Positions 60,678-64,000 of a DNA stretch of 64,000 nt are shown piece after piece. Origin of the DNA: Kitasatospora arboriphila (GTDB lineage: Bacteria > Actinomycetota > Actinomycetes > Mycobacteriales > Mycobacteriaceae); contig NZ_JNYV01000011.1 in NCBI RefSeq assembly GCF_000717275.1, forward strand, positions 1-64,000, given 5' to 3'. Both the position numbers and the translations under genes were made by a program. Every line of letters begins with the position of its first letter. Positions within the stretch are counted from its first letter, which is position 1. Below the pieces are notes generated by a model. It searched no databases. It was not told the origin of the DNA and saw nothing but the letters and a program-made list of their open reading frames with translations.

Positions 60678-62687
60678 TCACCAGATGCGGACGCGGTCCC
60701 CGTCGTCGAGATACAGGGCGTCGTCGGGGCTGACATCGAAGGCCTCGTAGAAGGCGTCGATGTTGCTGATCACCCCGTTGCAGCGGAACTCCGGCGGTGA
60801 ATGCGGGTCGATCGACAACCGGCGGATGGCCTCGGCGTCACGGGTTTTGGTGCGCCAGACCTGAGCCCACCCGTAGAACACCCGCTGCAGACCGGTCAGT
60901 CCGTCTATCACCGTGGCCGGCTTGCCGTCCAACGCGATCTGGTACGCCACCAACGAGATCGACAGCCCACCGAGGTCGCCGATGTTCTCGCCGATGGTGA
61001 ACTCGCCGTTGACCTTGTACTTCTCGTCGAGGCCCTTGGGGGTGAAGTTGCCGTACTGGTCGATGAGTTTGCGTGTGCGGGTACCGAACTCGGCACGATC
61101 GTCGTCGGTCCACCAGTCGACCAGGTTGCCGTCGCCGTCGTACTTGGCACCTTGATCGTCGAACCCGTGCCCGATCTCGTGACCGATGACCGCGCCGATG
61201 CCGCCGTAGTTCGCCGCATCGTCGGCCTCGGGATCGAAGAACGGCGGTTGCAGGATGGCCGCGGGGAAGACGATCTCGTTCATGCCGGGGTTGTAGTAGG
61301 CGTTGACCGTCTGCGGGGTCATGAACCACTCGTCGTGGTCAACCGGGCTGCCGATCTTCGCGAACTCCCGGTCTTCTTCGTAAGCGCTTGCGCGAGCGAT
61401 GTTGCCGAACAGGTCGTCCCGTTCGATGCGTAGCGACGAGTAGTCGCGCCAGGTCGCCGGATAACCGATCTTCGGGGTGAACTTCTCGAGCTTGACCAGT
61501 GCCTTCTCGCGGGTCTGCGGGCTCATCCAGTCGAGGTCGCTGATGTTGCGGCGATAGGCCTTGACGAGGTTGTCGATCAAGACGTCCATCCGGGCCTTGG
61601 CCTCGGGCGGGAAGTGCTTGGCCACATACAGTTTCCCGACGGCGAAGCCCAGGCACTGCTCCACCAGCCCGACCCCGCGTTTCCAGCGGTCGCGGATCAC
61701 CTCCGAACCGGTGAGGGTCTTGCCGTAGAAGGCGAAGTTCTCGGCGACGAACTCGTCGGACAGGTACGGCGATGCCGAATGCAACAGACGCCACTGCGCC
61801 CATGTCTTCCACTCGTCGAGGGCGCGGTCGGCCCACAACGCCGCCACACCTTCGACGAAAGTCGGCTGCCCGACCACCACTTCGCCGAACGTGGTCGCAG
61901 GTTCGGTGTGCAGCCCCGAGATCCAGGAGTCGATGTCGAAGCCTGCTGCCTGGTCGGTCAATTCGGCAAAGGAGCGCAGGTTGTAGGACAGGTCGGCGTC
62001 GCGGCGGCGAACCACGTCCCAGTGCTGCGCGGCGATGGCCGTCTCCAGATCCACAACCGTTGCCGCACGCGCTGCCGCGTCGTCGAAGCCGGCGAGTGCA
62101 AACATCTTCTCCACGTGTGCGCGGTAGGCGGCCACGGTCTCGGCGTGGTTGTCCTCGCGGTAGTAGGACTCGTCGGGCAGACCGATCCCTGACTGCGTGA
62201 TGTGGATCAGGTATCGGTCGGACTGCTTGGCGTCGGTGTCGACGTAATACCCGAAGAGCCCGCCGATGCCACGGCGTTGCTGCGCACCGACGAGGCGGGC
62301 CAGTTCGGTGCGGTCCGCGGCAGCGGCCAGATCGTCGAGGTCGCCGCGAATCGGCGAGATGCCCACCTCGTTGATGCGGGACTCGTCCATGAAACTGGCG
62401 AAGAGGTCGCCGATCTTCTGGGCGTCACTCCCCGGCGCTGGATCGTTCTCCGCGCATTCGGTGATCAGGTCGCGGACGTTCTCTTCGGCGCGGTCGCGGA
62501 GCACATGGAACGCGCCGTCGACGGGACGATCGTCGGGGATGATGTGCTCGCGCAACCATGCCCCGTTGACGTGCTCGAACAGGTCATCCTGCGGACGCAC
62601 CGATTCATCGACCCAGCTGAGGTCGATCCCGGACCTGGGGTCCGACGCGTCGGCGGTGATGGAAGGGGTATCGGTGGAAGAAGTCAC
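60678..62687 (-). CDS. M13 (neprilysin/PepO/Zmp1-like) zinc metallopeptidase
   Basis: 669 residues. Zinc motif HEIGHGFDD (His503, Glu504, His507) with the third ligand Glu567 in ENIGDLGG (Asp571 follows). The substrate-binding NAYYNP motif is at about 462-467. It starts without signal peptide or membrane anchor, as in mycobacterial Zmp1. The usual C-terminal CxxW is replaced by VRIW, and the protein has few cysteines. M13 peptidases cleave peptides; Zmp1 acts on unknown host or bacterial substrates. Single gene, convergent with the transpeptidase. Confidence 0.92.
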   Translation of the reverse strand: MTSSTDTPSITADASDPRSGIDLSWVDESVRPQDDLFEHVNGAWLREHIIPDDRPVDGAFHVLRDRAEENVRDLITECAENDPAPGSDAQKIGDLFASFMDESRINEVGISPIRGDLDDLAAAADRTELARLVGAQQRRGIGGLFGYYVDTDAKQSDRYLIHITQSGIGLPDESYYREDNHAETVAAYRAHVEKMFALAGFDDAAARAATVVDLETAIAAQHWDVVRRRDADLSYNLRSFAELTDQAAGFDIDSWISGLHTEPATTFGEVVVGQPTFVEGVAALWADRALDEWKTWAQWRLLHSASPYLSDEFVAENFAFYGKTLTGSEVIRDRWKRGVGLVEQCLGFAVGKLYVAKHFPPEAKARMDVLIDNLVKAYRRNISDLDWMSPQTREKALVKLEKFTPKIGYPATWRDYSSLRIERDDLFGNIARASAYEEDREFAKIGSPVDHDEWFMTPQTVNAYYNPGMNEIVFPAAILQPPFFDPEADDAANYGGIGAVIGHEIGHGFDDQGAKYDGDGNLVDWWTDDDRAEFGTRTRKLIDQYGNFTPKGLDEKYKVNGEFTIGENIGDLGGLSISLVAYQIALDGKPATVIDGLTGLQRVFYGWAQVWRTKTRDAEAIRRLSIDPHSPPEFRCNGVISNIDAFYEAFDVSPDDALYLDDGDRVRIW

Positions 62688-62718
62688 CAGACCATCCTGG
62701 CACTAGAGCCAGTTTTCG

Positions 62719-63393
62719 TCAGCCGACGGCCGGTGCGGCATCCTGATGGGCGTTGAGCAACAGGTGGTCGAAGCTCTGGCGAGCCGTGTCGTCGATGGTC
62801 ACCGCGCCGGAGGCTGCGGCGACGATGTTCTGTGCCAGGGTTCGCAATTTTGTGTTCGTCTGCTGTGAACGCCAGGTCAGGACGTCGAAAGCCCGGTCGG
62901 CCGGGATGCCGTAGACCAGCATCAACATGCCCTTCGCCTGCTCGATCACGGCCCGCGACGCTGCGAAGTTCTTGACCGCCGCGTCCATCGTCTCTTTGAG
63001 CTCGCTGTCGTGGCCGTCGGAGAGGTCGACGTAGAAGCCCTCGGTGCCGGTCACGGCGCCCGACTCGTCCAGCATCTGGTCGCCGATGACCAGCACGTGC
63101 CGAATCCGGCCGTCGCGGTCGATGATGCGGTGACGGCTGCTGAAGGGCCGACCGTCCCGGACCAGGCCGTCGATGGCCTGGGCGACCCGCTCGCGGTCGT
63201 CGGGATGTTTGTGGTCGAGCAGGAATTGCGTGGTGGGATTCACCTCGCCGGGACGGTACCCGTGAATCGCGGCGACCTCATCGGACCACTCCCAACGCCG
63301 GTCTCTCGCGTAGAAGCGGAAACTACCCACCGTGTGTGGGGTGCCACCCAGGACATGTTCGACGGACTGACCGTCGGTGGGGTTGTTTTCCAT
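62719..63393 (-). CDS. PAS-ANTAR RNA-binding antiterminator
   Basis: 224 residues. A PAS fold covers residues 18-135 (GSFRFYARDRRWEWSDEVAAIHGYRPGEV, LLDHKHPDDRERVAQAIDGLVRDGRPFSSRHRIIDRDGRIRHVLVIGDQM). ANTAR spans about 140-205 (FAASRAVIEQAKGMLMLVYGIPADRAFDVLTWRSQQTNTKLRTLAQNIV). This combination is frequent in actinobacteria; the ligand (possibly haem, flavin or none) is not clear from the sequence. It begins near a 540-bp region with no convincing gene. Confidence 0.88.
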   Translation of the reverse strand: MENNPTDGQSVEHVLGGTPHTVGSFRFYARDRRWEWSDEVAAIHGYRPGEVNPTTQFLLDHKHPDDRERVAQAIDGLVRDGRPFSSRHRIIDRDGRIRHVLVIGDQMLDESGAVTGTEGFYVDLSDGHDSELKETMDAAVKNFAASRAVIEQAKGMLMLVYGIPADRAFDVLTWRSQQTNTKLRTLAQNIVAAASGAVTIDDTARQSFDHLLLNAHQDAAPAVG

Positions 63394-63933
63394 GTAGAAG
63401 CTCCTCGGCCAACGTGCGGACAGAGTTGTAGAACCGTCGCGCTGTGGTGCAGGTTGGCGGCAAAATGAGGCCCACTATCTGGAGCTAAAGATTTTTTAGC
63501 ATGAAGGTGCGATCCATCGCCACACGCCCCGCGGACGAGTCACAATGGCGGACGCACCCCCGCTCACCGCCGGTGATGCCGGATGTGGACCAGTGAGAGC
63601 CAGTGTCGGCCGATGTCGGGCCTACTACATGCCCGCCAGGGCGTAAAGAGTTGCGAGCGGGCGAACTGTATCTCGTCCTGCCCGATGTCGGCGGGGCTAC
63701 TGTGACGCAGTGTTCACGACGACCCTGGTGCGACGGCTTGCGGTGGATCTGTGCCGCGTCGGCGCCCAGAGCTGTTGTCGATAGCCATGTTCGAGCGCGG
63801 TTGCGGTTTGTCGGCCGACGCCTGAGCGCGTTCTCCCGTCCCTCTTGATCGATTTTTCCGGCGCCCCCCGGCTGCCTCGTGGATCGATCGTCTTCCGCTC
63901 GATACGAGCCTCCATGTCACCAGGGGTTTTGCA
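63394..63933. other. 540-bp stretch with no convincing gene
   Basis: Between the PAS-ANTAR gene and the frame starting at 63934. It contains an AT-rich patch near 63480-63500 (AAAGATTTTTTAGC) that may hold the PAS-ANTAR promoter. An 81-codon frame at 63603-63848 shows no motif and poor codon bias. No tRNA or clear hairpin was found. Confidence 0.5.
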
Positions 63934-64000
63934 GTGTCAGTAGTGCCAGCCATCTCCGAACCGACCGATCAGGACGGCGACCGGGCCATCACGCCGGTAT
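63934..64000 (+). CDS. Start of an unidentified gene, cut by the window edge
   Basis: From GTG 63934 the frame reads MSVVPAISEPTDQDGDRAITPV with no stop to the window end, and GC-rich third positions. Only 22 residues are seen and no family is recognisable. Whether it is real depends on the sequence beyond the window. Confidence 0.35.
   Translation, partial: MSVVPAISEPTDQDGDRAITPV

Noticed and set aside
63603..63848. 81-codon plus frame near the right edge
   Set aside because: Poor third-position GC bias, many rare combinations and no motif.

Overview
High-GC actinobacterial chromosome. GTG and TTG starts are common, four-base stop/start overlaps are frequent, and several genes seem to be read from leaderless transcripts (a TAnnnT box 6-7 nt before the start codon). 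The gene set fits the mycolic-acid-containing Mycobacteriales, most like Gordonia, Williamsia or Rhodococcus: a 13E12/DUF222 HNH protein, an F420-type LLM oxidoreductase, a CFP30B-like VOC protein, an FadA/FadB pair, a Zmp1-like M13 peptidase, an actinobacterial L,D-transpeptidase and two ANTAR regulators. The genus is an inference. I saw no rRNA, tRNA, CRISPR array, complete insertion sequence or prophage.

Layout. 1-15.8 kb: a truncated DUF222/HNH gene, a very small GyrA-tower-like protein, a DJ-1/PfpI protein, redox enzymes (NADP oxidoreductase, FMN 2-hydroxyacid oxidase, MpaB/DUF2236 oxygenase), TetR and MFS genes, an acyl-CoA dehydrogenase/APH-kinase-like/SDR operon, and a MarR-azoreductase pair with clear operators. 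15.8-24.4 kb: an LLM oxidoreductase, then a nitrogen operon (APC permease, two DUF1989 urea-carboxylase-associated proteins, a carboxyltransferase lacking biotin carboxylase and BCCP domains, allophanate hydrolase) and a divergent TetR gene with a 30-bp palindrome between them. 24.4-30 kb: a two-component system, a VOC protein, an ECF sigma factor with a SnoaL-like tail, DUF72 and YihY proteins. 30-35.4 kb: an organosulfur island, ssuD-sfnG-sfnB, divergent from a ROK regulator that is preceded by an apparently leaderless upstream ORF with a double-cysteine end. 35.4-45 kb: a DrrAB-type exporter, a VOC protein, the molybdate operon (HTH-TOBE protein plus ModABC) and an EhuBCDA-type amino-acid/ectoine ABC operon.

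45-51.6 kb: a class III adenylate cyclase coupled to a tandem-TetR protein, divergent from fadA-fadB, then an SGNH hydrolase. 51.7-58.7 kb: a branched-chain-type ABC operon whose two permeases are fused, a TetR gene and a meta-cleavage-type hydrolase with a KstR-like box. 58.7-64 kb: GAF-ANTAR, L,D-transpeptidase, M13 peptidase, PAS-ANTAR, a 540-bp stretch without a convincing gene, and the start of one more reading frame at the right edge.

The common theme is scavenging of nitrogen, sulfur, molybdenum and amino acids, plus fatty-acid or sterol catabolism, with each module beside its own regulator. The two systems most worth testing are the carboxyltransferase-only urea/guanidine-type operon and the cysteine-containing leader upstream of the ROK gene in the sulfur island.
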